Shown here: piece by piece, positions 24,346 to 32,819 of the stretch | How the letters are laid out: every line of letters starts with the position of its first letter | Numbering within the stretch: position 1 is the stretch's first letter | Assembly (NCBI GenBank): GCA_017996315.1 | Contig: JAGOHE010000007.1 | Location: forward strand, 1-32,819 | DNA length: 32,819 bases | DNA from: Kiritimatiellia bacterium | GTDB lineage: Bacteria; Verrucomicrobiota; Kiritimatiellia; PWTM01 | Direction of reading: 5' to 3' | The notes under the pieces: generated by a model | Told to the model about the DNA's origin: nothing | What the model saw: the letters and a program-made list of their open reading frames with translations, nothing else | Database searches by the model: none | Position numbers and translations under genes: made by a program

Positions 24346-25764
24346 GTGCGGGTTCGAAGCTCCATCCGCCGGATCGTGTCGGGCGCCCTGCTGATGGGCA
24401 TGGCGCTTGCGGGCTCGGGCTGCCCGGGCGCCGCGCCCCCGCCGACGGGCGCCGCGCCCGCGCGCCGTACGCCGGTGGTGGATGCGGTGGAACGCGCGCT
24501 GCCCGCCGTGGTCAACATCAGCACGGAACGGCTGGTCCAGGTCAGCCGCAGCGATCCTCTCGGCCAGTTGCGCGGAGATTTGTTCGACCGGAATCTTCAG
24601 GAATTATTCCTGCGCGCGCGCGGGGCCGACGGTGTGGTGCGCGCGCCGTCGCTGGGTTCCGGCGTGGTGATTGACTCGTCCGGCTACATCCTGACCAACT
24701 ATCATGTCGTGGAGCGGGCGTCGTCCATCCGGGTGACGCTGGCCGACAACACCACGCTCCTCGGGCGGCAGGTCGCGGGGGATCCCATCCACGATCTCGC
24801 GCTCATCCAGGTGGATCCGCCCAAACCGCTGCCGGAGATCCGGCTTGCCGCCGATGGCGATGCGATGCTGGGGGAAACGGTGATAGTCCTGGGCAATCCG
24901 TTCGGGCTGGGGCACAGCGTCACGATGGGCGTTTTGTCCGCCCGCAACCGCGAGGCGACCTACCAGGGACAGGTGCTGTTCCAGGATATTCTGCAAACCG
25001 ACGCCGCCGTCAATCCGGGCAATTCAGGGGGGCCGCTGATCAACATTGAAGGCGACCTGATCGGCATCAATGTCGCGGCGCGCGCCTCGGCGGAAAACAT
25101 CAGCTTCGCCGTGCCCGTACACCGCGCCCGCGCGCTGCTGGTGCAGTGGCTCTCACCGATGACCCGGAATCGCATGGCGCTGGGATTTGATTTGGAGGAG
25201 CGGGACGGAGCGGTGATGGTCACGACGGTGGATCCCCGGGGACCGGCCGCGAACAGTGGTCTGCGCCCGCGCGATTGCCTCGCCAAAGTCAATGACAGCG
25301 GCGTCCATGACCTGCTTGATTTCGTCCGGGCGCTGATCCGTGTGAAGTCGGGCGATGAAGTTTCACTGGCGGTACGCCGCGAAGGATCTTCCCGGACATT
25401 CCGCGTCCGCCCGGTCACGGCGCCCCTGCCTTCCGCGGAATCGCTGGCGTCGATCCGGCTGGGTCTGCGGCTGGGTTCCGCCGGCGAAACCTCCGCGCCG
25501 CTCGGGATGCCGGTGACGGACGTGCTGGCCGACGGCGCCGCGTATCAGGCCGGGCTGCGGGCGAGGGAGGGGCTGATGCTCGCGAGCCTCAATGGAATCC
25601 GCGTACTGACCCCTGAAGCCGTCGCGCTCGCCCTCGAACGCGTACGGCCGGGGGAAGAAGTCATGGCCGTGTTCATCATCGAAGACGTCCGGCCCGGCGC
25701 CTGGTCGCGGACGGTTCAGTCGCTGCCCATCCGCGCCGGGGGCGAGGGGGAGTCCCGGTCATGA
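24346..25764 (+). CDS. DegP/HtrA-like serine protease with two PDZ domains
   Basis: A 472-residue envelope protease. The trypsin-like catalytic triad is visible: His120 (NYHVVE), Asp150 (IHDLALI) and Ser227 in GNSGGP. Two PDZ domains follow, about residues 265-365 and 370-465, for substrate recognition and assembly. The N-terminus is a signal sequence reaching LAGSGC at 21-26; it resembles a lipobox but has Gly at -3, so lipid attachment is uncertain. The GTG start has GAGGA (24334-24338) inside the end of speA, 7 bases away, implying coupled translation. It overlaps the ABC ATPase gene by ATGA (25761-25764). The likely role is removing damaged or misfolded exported proteins. Confidence 0.93.
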   Translation: MRVRSSIRRIVSGALLMGMALAGSGCPGAAPPPTGAAPARRTPVVDAVERALPAVVNISTERLVQVSRSDPLGQLRGDLFDRNLQELFLRARGADGVVRAPSLGSGVVIDSSGYILTNYHVVERASSIRVTLADNTTLLGRQVAGDPIHDLALIQVDPPKPLPEIRLAADGDAMLGETVIVLGNPFGLGHSVTMGVLSARNREATYQGQVLFQDILQTDAAVNPGNSGGPLINIEGDLIGINVAARASAENISFAVPVHRARALLVQWLSPMTRNRMALGFDLEERDGAVMVTTVDPRGPAANSGLRPRDCLAKVNDSGVHDLLDFVRALIRVKSGDEVSLAVRREGSSRTFRVRPVTAPLPSAESLASIRLGLRLGSAGETSAPLGMPVTDVLADGAAYQAGLRAREGLMLASLNGIRVLTPEAVALALERVRPGEEVMAVFIIEDVRPGAWSRTVQSLPIRAGGEGESRS

Positions 25765-26702
25765 TCCGCGCGCGCAATCTGACACGGAAGTTCCACCGGC
25801 GCATCGCCGTGGAAGACCTGAATTTCGGGGTGGAGCGCGGCGAGATCGTGGGGTTTCTCGGACCCAACGGCGCGGGCAAGACCACCACCATGCGCATGCT
25901 GACCGGGTTTATTCCCCCGACCGATGGCGAGGCGATCGTGGCGGGTTTTTCCGTCGCGAGGGATCCCCTGGAGACGCGCCGGAGGATCGGCTATCTGCCG
26001 GAGCACTGCCCGCTATATCCGGAAATGCGGGTGGATGAATTTCTGCGCTACCGCGCCGCGATCAAAGGCCTGTCCGGCGCCGGAATCCGCGCGCGGGTAT
26101 CGGCCGTGACCGAGCAATGCGGATTGGGCGAAGTGCGCCGTCGCATCATCGGCCAACTGTCCAAGGGCTTCCGGCAGCGCGTAGGGCTGGCGGACGCGCT
26201 CGTGCATGAACCTGAACTGCTGATCCTGGACGAGCCGACGATCGGTCTGGACCCGAACCAGATTCGGCAGGTGCGCGAGCTCATCCGGAGTCTGGCCGGA
26301 AACCATACGGTCCTGATTTCCACGCACATCCTGTCCGAAGTGGAGCAGATTTGCCGACGGGTGCTGATCATGAATAAAGGCCGTCTGGTCGCCTCCGATT
26401 CCACCGAACGCCTGCGGATGTTGCGCGGCGGCCGGGTCACGGCCCAGATCCGGGCTCCGGCGGACGCGTTGCGGGAGGAACTGGGCTCGCTCGGAGCGGT
26501 CGGATGGTCCTGCGCGGAGCGGGAAGACGGATGGATGGACATCGCATTCAACGAGGCCGCGGAAGGCGCTGATGCGTGTGAAGAAACCGCCCGCCGCGCG
26601 GCCGCGAGGGGCTGGCCCTTGCGGGCGCTGGGGCGCGAGCACGGCAGCCTCGAGGATATTTTTGTCGCTCTGACCTCGGAACCGCGGGAGCCGACCCCAT
26701 GA
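25761..26702 (+). CDS. ABC transporter ATP-binding protein, GldA-like
   Basis: A 313-residue ATPase of the ABC-2 type. Walker A GPNGAGKT is at residues 34-41, the Q-loop region ends LPEHCPLYPEM, the signature LSKGFRQ is at 133-139, and Walker B LLILDEP is at 153-159, followed by a STH switch histidine. The C-terminal ~80 residues form the extra regulatory domain common in this subfamily. It is coupled to the genes on both sides by ATGA overlaps, with AGGGGGAG at 25745-25752 as ribosome site. With the next two genes it matches the GldA-GldF-GldG arrangement known from Bacteroidetes gliding bacteria and found widely without gliding, so the transported substrate is unknown. Confidence 0.92.
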   Translation: MIRARNLTRKFHRRIAVEDLNFGVERGEIVGFLGPNGAGKTTTMRMLTGFIPPTDGEAIVAGFSVARDPLETRRRIGYLPEHCPLYPEMRVDEFLRYRAAIKGLSGAGIRARVSAVTEQCGLGEVRRRIIGQLSKGFRQRVGLADALVHEPELLILDEPTIGLDPNQIRQVRELIRSLAGNHTVLISTHILSEVEQICRRVLIMNKGRLVASDSTERLRMLRGGRVTAQIRAPADALREELGSLGAVGWSCAEREDGWMDIAFNEAAEGADACEETARRAAARGWPLRALGREHGSLEDIFVALTSEPREPTP

Positions 26703-27445
26703 AAAATTTCATCCTCCTCTGGCGGCGCGAGGTGGCGGCGTATTTTCTATCACCCATCGCCTGGGTGGTCTCGGTATTTTTTCTCCTGTCCATGGGCTTC
26801 AGCTTCTGGCTGCTTGTGATGGCCCTGGCGCGCGAGGGCGGCGGGTTGACCATCATGACCCACTGGTTCGGCTCGATCTTTTTCTGGATCAGCCTGCTGT
26901 CGGCCGCGCCGCTGCTGACCATGCGGTTGTTTGCCGAGGAACGCCGCTCCGGCACGCTGGAACTTTTGCTCACCGCCCCGGTGCGCGAGGTTGAGGTGGT
27001 GCTGGCGAAATACGCCGCCGCGCTGACCTTTTATGCCGCGTTGTGGGCGCCTACGCTGGTTTATGTCATCGTGTTGCGCGCCTACAGCCCCATCACCGCG
27101 CCGATGGACATGGGCGCGCTGGCGGTGGGCTACCTGGGCGCGTTCCTCGTCGGCGGCCTGTTCCTGGCGCTGGGTCTGCTGGCATCGGCGCTGACGCGCA
27201 ACCAGATTATCGCCGCGGTGACCGGGTTTGGACTGGTCAGCGCGGTGTTCTTTGCGAGTTTCGTGCCGTGGGTCTGGCGCACCGATACGCTCCAGAGGCT
27301 GTCCGTCTACTTTTCCCCCGTGGGGCACATGATGGATTTTGCGCGCGGCGTGGTGGACACCCGCGCGGTGGCGTTCTACCTCATCAATACGGCCCTCGTG
27401 CTGTTCGCCACCGTCCGAGCCCTCGACCACCGGTCCGCGCCCTGA
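26699..27445 (+). CDS. ABC-2 type permease, GldF-like
   Basis: A 248-residue inner-membrane protein with about six hydrophobic helices (near 19-43, 59-75, 105-128, 141-163, 170-190, 225-242). The amphipathic segment MRLFAEERRSGTLELLLTAPV, between helices 2 and 3, is a hallmark of ABC-2 permeases that contacts the ATPase. The start overlaps the ATPase stop, with GGGAG at 26686-26690. It is the membrane half of the transporter formed with the upstream ATPase. Confidence 0.92.
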   Translation: MKNFILLWRREVAAYFLSPIAWVVSVFFLLSMGFSFWLLVMALAREGGGLTIMTHWFGSIFFWISLLSAAPLLTMRLFAEERRSGTLELLLTAPVREVEVVLAKYAAALTFYAALWAPTLVYVIVLRAYSPITAPMDMGALAVGYLGAFLVGGLFLALGLLASALTRNQIIAAVTGFGLVSAVFFASFVPWVWRTDTLQRLSVYFSPVGHMMDFARGVVDTRAVAFYLINTALVLFATVRALDHRSAP

Positions 27446-27454
27446 GGTTTGAGC

Positions 27455-28936
27455 ATGCCGACGACCCCCTCCCACGAATCCGAATCCGCCGGCCTCCAGC
27501 CGGCGGCTCGCCGCCGGATGGCGGCGGCGAACACGATTTTCGCCCTCGTGCTGGCCGTTGTGCTGGCCGGCATGCTGCATTATCTCTCCGCGCGGCATTA
27601 CCTGCGGACCGACTGGAGCCGGTCGCAGTTCTATGCGCTCTCGGACCGGACCCGGCTGCTGCTGGATTCTCTGGAGCAGGATGTGGAGATTGTGGCGCTG
27701 TTCCCCAGCGGTCACGATATTTTTGAGGACCTCGATTCGCTCCTGCGCGAATACGAATCCGCCTCCTCCCGCCTGCGCGTGCGCCGGGTGGATCCCGCGC
27801 GCGATCTCGATGCGCTGGCCGAGCTGGCGCGAACCTATCCGCTGACCGAAGACCAGGCGGTAATTGTCGTCTGCGAAGGCCGGAATCGCATCATTCCCGC
27901 GTCGGATCTCGAGGATCTGGATTATTCCATGGTGCAGTTCGGACAGCCGCCCGAGCGCCTGGCGTTCAAGGGCGAACAGGCCATATCTTCCGCTATCCAG
28001 CAGGTGACGCAGGGCGGTACGCCCACCGTCTATGTGATGTCCGGACACGGCGAACGGTCCGTCGAATCGTTTGAGCGCGGGCTCGGCTTTGCGCAGATCG
28101 CGCGCATCATGCGGCAGGACAACATGGAAGTGCGCCCGCTTTCGCTGAGCGAGCATAAAGCGGTGCCCGAAGACGCCGCGGCGGTGTTGCTGCCCGGTCC
28201 GTCGCGGCGAATTCCCCAGCCGGAACTGGACATGCTCGCCCAGTATCTCGAACGCGGCGGACGCATGGTGGTGCTTCTGGAAGCCGGCGCCGTCACAGGG
28301 TTGGAACCGATGCTGGAGCGGTGGGGCGTCCGCATCGGTCCCGATCTTGTGGTTGATCCTTCGCGCACTCTGGGCGGCGGGATGGTCATCGGCGCCTATG
28401 GCCGGCATGCCATCACCGAGCGGCTCGGCCAGTTGGCGTCCGTGCTGTACCGGCCCCGCTCCGTGGAGCCCGCGTCGCCCGGCCCGGAAAGCGCCGCCGA
28501 CCGTCCGCGCGCGGTCCGGCTGGCGCTTACGACGGAGCAGGCATGGGCGGAGATGAATCCGGACGTTCGGCCGGCGCGGTTCGACGCGGGTGTGGATGGC
28601 CCCGGCCCGGTCAGCGTCGCGGTGGCGGTTGAGCGCGGAGGGCCGGCCGCGGACCCGGCGGTTCTAATTCCGCCGACCCGGCTGGTGGTATTTGGCGATT
28701 GCACGTTCGTCGCCAACGGCGGCATCGTCATCGGCAACGCCGACCTCTTCATGAGCGCGATCAACTGGGTGCTCGACCGCGGCGAGTTGCTGGCGATTGC
28801 GCCCAAAACGCTCGACCAGATGCGGCTCGACCTCGGCCCGCGCCAGGTGCGCGGCCTGGCCTGGTTCTTGATCGCCGGGCTTCCGCTGGCGGCGGCCGTG
28901 ATGGGCTGGATGGTCATGCGAGTGCGCAGGAGCTGA
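27455..28936 (+). CDS. GldG-like ABC transporter auxiliary protein
   Basis: A 493-residue membrane-anchored protein of the ABC-type uncharacterised transport family (GldG-like). One transmembrane helix lies near residues 26-44 and another near the C-terminus (WFLIAGLPLAAAVMGWMVM). Between them is a large periplasmic region opening with YALSDRTRLLLDSL, then YVMSGHGERS and GGRMVVLLE, segments typical of the family. TGAGG at 27443-27447 is 7 bases before ATG 27455; a TTG two codons earlier is possible but less likely. No catalytic residues are known for the family. It sits directly after the permease gene and 18 bases before the DUF4340 gene, the usual order. Confidence 0.88.
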   Translation: MPTTPSHESESAGLQPAARRRMAAANTIFALVLAVVLAGMLHYLSARHYLRTDWSRSQFYALSDRTRLLLDSLEQDVEIVALFPSGHDIFEDLDSLLREYESASSRLRVRRVDPARDLDALAELARTYPLTEDQAVIVVCEGRNRIIPASDLEDLDYSMVQFGQPPERLAFKGEQAISSAIQQVTQGGTPTVYVMSGHGERSVESFERGLGFAQIARIMRQDNMEVRPLSLSEHKAVPEDAAAVLLPGPSRRIPQPELDMLAQYLERGGRMVVLLEAGAVTGLEPMLERWGVRIGPDLVVDPSRTLGGGMVIGAYGRHAITERLGQLASVLYRPRSVEPASPGPESAADRPRAVRLALTTEQAWAEMNPDVRPARFDAGVDGPGPVSVAVAVERGGPAADPAVLIPPTRLVVFGDCTFVANGGIVIGNADLFMSAINWVLDRGELLAIAPKTLDQMRLDLGPRQVRGLAWFLIAGLPLAAAVMGWMVMRVRRS

Positions 28937-28954
28937 GGACGGAGAGATGCGCGG

Positions 28955-30811
28955 ATGAAGACACGAACCTCCGGGGTGCTGCTGGCGGCCGTCCTGCTGA
29001 CGGGCGCGTTCATCGGATTCGTGGAACGGCGGGGATCCCATACCGACCAGCGCCGCGCTGCTGCCCGTCTGGCGTTTCATATCGTCCCCGATGCGGTCCG
29101 GATGCTGCGGATGGAAACGACGGGCGGTGTGATCCGCTGTGTGCGTGAGAACGACGGGTGGATGCTGGCGGAGCCGGTATCCGCTCCCGCCGATGCGGCG
29201 GCGATCCAGCGCCTGCTGTACGCGCTCGAAACGCTTCCCCGGGAAGCCCTGATCACCCGGGCTCAGCGCGAGGTGCGCGGCCAGACTCTCGCCTCCTACG
29301 GCTTCGATCCCCCGCAGGCCACCTTGCGGCTGGAAGGCGATGGCGTGCGGCTATCGATGGAAATCGGCCGCGCGGCGCCGCTCGGCGGCCTCTATGTGCG
29401 CGAGCCTGATCGCGACACGATCGTGGCGACCACCACCCATCTCCTCGACGTGCTGCCCGCGTCCCCCGCCGACTTGCGCGATCATACCCTCTTCCGCAGT
29501 GATCCGTTCCAGGTTCGCCGAATTCAAATCCGCCGCCCCGAAGGATTCCTGCAACTGGCGCGCGGCGAGAACGGCGGATGGTCCATCCAGCAGCCGCTGG
29601 CGGCCCGCGGCGAGGGCGCCCTGGTGGAATCCTGGGTGGAACAACTCCTGCGCACGAAGGCCGTGGAATTCGTGCGGGATGGCGCGACCGATTTCGCTCC
29701 CTACGGTTTTGACGAACCCGGGGCGCTGGAAATTCAATTCGATCTGGACACGATTGATCCGCCCACCGTCGCGCTTGCCGTCGGGCGAATCGCCGACCCC
29801 GCCACCGGCCGGCGGTATGCGCGGTGGAAGGGGAATGACACGGTGTTCACCGTGGCCGCGGAAATCGAGGCGTTGGCCAATCGCCCGGTGAATGAACTGC
29901 GCGACCGCCGTCTGGCCGCGTTCGATCCGGCGTCCATCCTGAGTGTTTCCGTCCAGCGGGGGGAACAGTCGCTGCTTCTCGAAAAACGGTCCGGCGCCTG
30001 GTTCATCACTCAACCGAGCGAGGCGCCCGCCGATGGCGCGCTGGTGGATCAATTTATGCGCGAATGGGCCGCCATGCGGGTCGAGGATTTCATGCCATCC
30101 GCCGCCGCCACCAACCATCCCGCCTTGGGGCTCGATCCGCCGTACGCGCGGCTGAGCTTCAGCCGCGAGGCGGGGGTGACGTCCGGGACGAACGGGGTTT
30201 CCGGGACGATCATCCGCATCGCCGGAGTGAAACCGCATCCCGAAGGCTGGATCGCGGCGGTCTACGGCGAAGAAATTCCGGTATGGATTCGTCCGCCGAT
30301 GCCTTCCCTCACATCGCCGCAGCCCCTGCTGTTCCGGAGCCGGAACGTGCTCCAGTTCGATCCCGCCACGCTGCGGTCCGTTACACGGATCCGCGATGGC
30401 AACGAACAGCGGCTGGAACGCAATCCCGCGGGCGGATGGGAATTCCCGGCGGGCGCGCAGGGAGTGCTCGAACGCGGCCGGATCGATGCGCTGACGGCGG
30501 AGTTGTCGAACCTGAGCGCGGACGCGCTGATTGCCGATCGCCCCGCGTCTCTGGAAGAGTACGGGCTGGAACATCCGGCCACGGTCCTGACACTGACCCT
30601 CGACGGCGAGGAAAAAACATCGAAGACCCTCCTGTTCGGCCGGTCGACCGCGCAGGGCACACATGTCACGATCCGGGGCCAGGCCCTCGTGTTCCTGATT
30701 GATAACCCGCTGGCGGAACGGCTGCAGGAGGAACTCTATCTCGCGCCGGCGACGGAAACTTCCAAGACGACACCCGCCGCCGCGCCCCCCGGCGGCGCGC
30801 CGCCGTTGTGA
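28955..30811 (+). CDS. DUF4340-type envelope protein with repeated domains
   Basis: A 618-residue protein with one N-terminal membrane helix or signal (residues 8-23) and a long extracytoplasmic part. About four units share a pattern: YGFDPPQATL, YGFDEPGALEI, LGLDPPYARL and YGLEHPATVL, each followed by beta strands and, in the first three, by a W-x-I-x-Q-P or W-E-F-P-like end. This is the DUF4340 repeat, commonly encoded beside GldG-like proteins. The function is unknown; by position it is part of the transporter complex or its cargo path. GGAGAG at 28941-28946 supports the start. The C-terminus is an Ala/Pro/Gly-rich tail. Confidence 0.88.
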   Translation: MKTRTSGVLLAAVLLTGAFIGFVERRGSHTDQRRAAARLAFHIVPDAVRMLRMETTGGVIRCVRENDGWMLAEPVSAPADAAAIQRLLYALETLPREALITRAQREVRGQTLASYGFDPPQATLRLEGDGVRLSMEIGRAAPLGGLYVREPDRDTIVATTTHLLDVLPASPADLRDHTLFRSDPFQVRRIQIRRPEGFLQLARGENGGWSIQQPLAARGEGALVESWVEQLLRTKAVEFVRDGATDFAPYGFDEPGALEIQFDLDTIDPPTVALAVGRIADPATGRRYARWKGNDTVFTVAAEIEALANRPVNELRDRRLAAFDPASILSVSVQRGEQSLLLEKRSGAWFITQPSEAPADGALVDQFMREWAAMRVEDFMPSAAATNHPALGLDPPYARLSFSREAGVTSGTNGVSGTIIRIAGVKPHPEGWIAAVYGEEIPVWIRPPMPSLTSPQPLLFRSRNVLQFDPATLRSVTRIRDGNEQRLERNPAGGWEFPAGAQGVLERGRIDALTAELSNLSADALIADRPASLEEYGLEHPATVLTLTLDGEEKTSKTLLFGRSTAQGTHVTIRGQALVFLIDNPLAERLQEELYLAPATETSKTTPAAAPPGGAPPL

Positions 30812-30836
30812 CTGCGGAGCACCCGTCAAGGATCGG

Positions 30837-32819
30837 ATGTTGAACGCTCATTCCCGGCCAGAAAAAACGACTCCGCCGGCGCCCCGCTGGCTGCAAACAC
30901 CCCGCCGCCGCGGCGTGGCGTTTCGAGTCTGGACCCGCGGCGCCGCCGCGATCGCCGCGCTGCTGGCGCTGGGCTGGGGATGGATGGCCACGCGCGGCTT
31001 GCCCGAACCGATGCTCCGGCGGTTGGAATCGGAAATTGCCCGGCATGGATGGATCGCGCATATCGAACGACTGCGGTTGAGCCACCGGGGGGAATGGAAG
31101 GGGTCGAGATGCACGCTTCGTCCCGATGTCCCGATGAATACGCCGATCATCGAGGCCCGACGGGTCACGCTTCGCATGGATTGGGTGGAGAGCCTGCGCC
31201 GCCGCCGGCCGCAGGTCCAGGCCGTCAGCGTACATGGCGGAACCATCCGCTGGATTGGCGCCAATTCCCCGGTCGAGGAAATCCATGACATCCGGGTCCG
31301 CGCGGACCTGCAGCCGGCGGGCTGGTTCCTCCATTCGCTCCAAGGCACTTGGCGGGGACTCACGGTGCATCTCACCGGTCTCCTCCTGCGATCCGATCAG
31401 GAGCTGGCGCCATCGGCCGCGGAAATTCTCTCGCGGGTCCGGTGGTCCCAGGTGCGCCGAAGCTGGGATTCCACGCAATGGCCGGAATGGACCGGCGATG
31501 CGAGGCTGGATGCGGATGTGCTCTGGAAACCGGGCCATCCCGCCGATGCCCGGATGACGCTTCGCGCGTCCGGCGGCGGAATGCGCTGGAACGGCATCGA
31601 GGCGGAGGAGTGGTCGATCCATGCCGAGATGCGCCCGGAGAACCTGGAACTGCACCGGCTGGAAGCCCGGATCGGAAAAACGGAACGCGTCTCCGTGCGA
31701 GGACAGGCGGACCTCGTCCAACGCACCTGCCGCTGGGAAGCGGATGGCGCCGTGCGGCTGGAGCGCTGGCGGGCGCTGCCGCTGCCCCCGGCGGTGATCG
31801 AGCGCGCCGGCCGGCTCCGGTTGCAGTCCGAATTCCCCGCGGAGTGGACGGCGCGTGTCGAAGACGCCCCCTGGTCCGATCCCGCGCGCGGACTCCGATG
31901 TACCGTGCGCGGGCGCCGGGTTTCGGCGCTGGGTGTACAGGCCGAAGAGGGCGAAGCCGAACTGCGCAGGGAGGGAGCGCGCTGGTGGATCGAACGGGCC
32001 GACATCCGCCCCGGCCGGGACGATCGCGCGGGTCGTGTGACCGGCGCCGGTTTCTACGACGTTGCATCGCGCACCTACGAGTTCAACGGGTGCGCCGAAG
32101 TCTACCCCGAATCGGTCCTGCCCCTGCTCAATCCCACGCAATCCCGGCTCGCGGGCGCGCTGGTCTGCCGAGGCTCGCCCCCCCGGTTTACCGGCACGAT
32201 CCAGGGCGCGATCGCGAATGTTCGCGCGCTGCGCATCGCGGGCGATATCGTCGTGAGCAACGCCGTGTACCGGGGCAGCGTATTTTCCTCCGCCGAGGGG
32301 CACATGTCGGTCGCGGATACCGTCCTGACCCTTTCCCCCATGAGAGTCGAGGGGACGGAGGGATTCGTCGCCGGCCGCGTCACGCAGGATTTCACCCGCG
32401 GCTGGGTGGATTTCGACGTGGATAGCCGCATGCCGCCCCATGACGTCGCCCGGTTCGCCGGCCCGGCCGCCCACCGCCTGGCCCAGCGCTTTCGGTTCGA
32501 GGGCCCGACCCATATCCGCGCGCGCGGACGGGTGGACTATCGGGCCGGAAACGATCATCAGGCCACCGCGGAGGTGGAAGCCCAGCGCATGGGCCTCCTG
32601 TGGGTCACCGCGGACGAGGCGCGGATGAATGTCGAAGTTGCCGGACGGTCCGTCTTCGTCCGCGACGTTCGCGGGCGGATCGGCGACGGCACGTTCGCGG
32701 GCGGGGTCGAATTCGATCTGCCCGCCGGCGATCGGAAGCAAACCGCCTATCGCATCCAGGGCGCCGTGTCCAACACCTGGCTTCACGTATGGATTCCCGA
32801 GGGCATGGGCTCCCCGGAC
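30837..32819 (+). CDS. AsmA-like envelope protein, cut by the window end
   Basis: The frame is open for 661 codons from ATG 30837 to the last base, with no stop, so the gene continues beyond the window. The product has a basic N-terminus, one membrane helix at about residues 34-51, and then a long beta-rich extracytoplasmic region with many short repeated strands (for example RARGRVDYRAG, VRDVRGRIGDGTFAGG). This resembles the AsmA/TamB/YhdP-like bridge proteins that carry lipids or assist outer-membrane assembly; the family assignment is by general pattern. AAGGA at 30828-30832 precedes the start, 25 bases after the DUF4340 stop, so it belongs to the same operon. A long opposite-strand frame here is a composition artefact. 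Confidence 0.8.
   Translation, partial: MLNAHSRPEKTTPPAPRWLQTPRRRGVAFRVWTRGAAAIAALLALGWGWMATRGLPEPMLRRLESEIARHGWIAHIERLRLSHRGEWKGSRCTLRPDVPMNTPIIEARRVTLRMDWVESLRRRRPQVQAVSVHGGTIRWIGANSPVEEIHDIRVRADLQPAGWFLHSLQGTWRGLTVHLTGLLLRSDQELAPSAAEILSRVRWSQVRRSWDSTQWPEWTGDARLDADVLWKPGHPADARMTLRASGGGMRWNGIEAEEWSIHAEMRPENLELHRLEARIGKTERVSVRGQADLVQRTCRWEADGAVRLERWRALPLPPAVIERAGRLRLQSEFPAEWTARVEDAPWSDPARGLRCTVRGRRVSALGVQAEEGEAELRREGARWWIERADIRPGRDDRAGRVTGAGFYDVASRTYEFNGCAEVYPESVLPLLNPTQSRLAGALVCRGSPPRFTGTIQGAIANVRALRIAGDIVVSNAVYRGSVFSSAEGHMSVADTVLTLSPMRVEGTEGFVAGRVTQDFTRGWVDFDVDSRMPPHDVARFAGPAAHRLAQRFRFEGPTHIRARGRVDYRAGNDHQATAEVEAQRMGLLWVTADEARMNVEVAGRSVFVRDVRGRIGDGTFAGGVEFDLPAGDRKQTAYRIQGAVSNTWLHVWIPEGMGSPD

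Noticed and set aside
26750-28408. 552-codon minus-strand frame opposite the permease and GldG-like genes
   Set aside because: His/Arg/Gln-rich translation without domains, opposite genes with transmembrane helices and family motifs.
30666-32786. 706-codon minus-strand frame opposite the AsmA-like gene
   Set aside because: The plus-strand frame is open to the window end with a membrane anchor and ribosome site; the minus frame gives Arg/Gly/Pro-rich low-information protein, as expected from high GC.

Overview
The window is high-GC bacterial chromosome, mostly housekeeping genes with some exported and surface-related ones. Two exported proteins end in PEP-CTERM sorting tails. Short tandem 7-base arrays and small dispersed palindromes occupy gaps between genes. 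The sialidase is Bacteroides-like, and there is a Gld-like ABC transporter linked to a DUF4340 protein. Together these suggest a member of the PVC superphylum, perhaps Kiritimatiellota or Verrucomicrobiota. That placement is inference, because there is no rRNA or marker gene here to settle it.

Layout. Bases 1-214 hold no supportable gene but contain a long inverted repeat. Bases 299-5482 carry surface-carbohydrate genes: a secreted polysaccharide deacetylase with a CBM2-like domain, a GH57 glycosidase, and a gmd-rmd pair predicted to make GDP-D-rhamnose. Bases 5596-7608 hold a fold-back repeat and then ruvA overlapping an Rsm22-type methyltransferase gene. Bases 7675-10997 hold guaB and, converging on it, asnS, with a repeat-rich gap between them. 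Bases 11114-14225 hold a hom-lysC-HIT cluster read divergently from asnS. lysC has a strong internal ribosome binding site that would give a separate regulatory subunit.

Bases 14243-17668 are the most distinctive part: a tandemly duplicated unit of promoter, secreted repeat protein, PEP-CTERM protein and hairpin terminator. The second copy is visibly richer in A+T. Next come two minus-strand genes, a small MESH1-like alarmone hydrolase and a secreted HEAT/TPR-like protein, and then a divergent GH33 sialidase.

Bases 22423-32819 run in one direction: speA (arginine decarboxylase), a DegP-like protease with two PDZ domains, an ABC ATPase, its permease, a GldG-like auxiliary protein, a DUF4340 protein, and an AsmA-like protein cut by the window end. 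Overlapping stop/start codons (ATGA) and gaps of 4-30 bases suggest co-transcription. The last six genes look like a cell-envelope module.

Several predicted promoters (ruvA, asnS, the alarmone hydrolase gene) place the transcription start almost on the chosen start codon, so some messages may be leaderless. I saw no tRNA, rRNA, CRISPR array, insertion sequence or phage gene.
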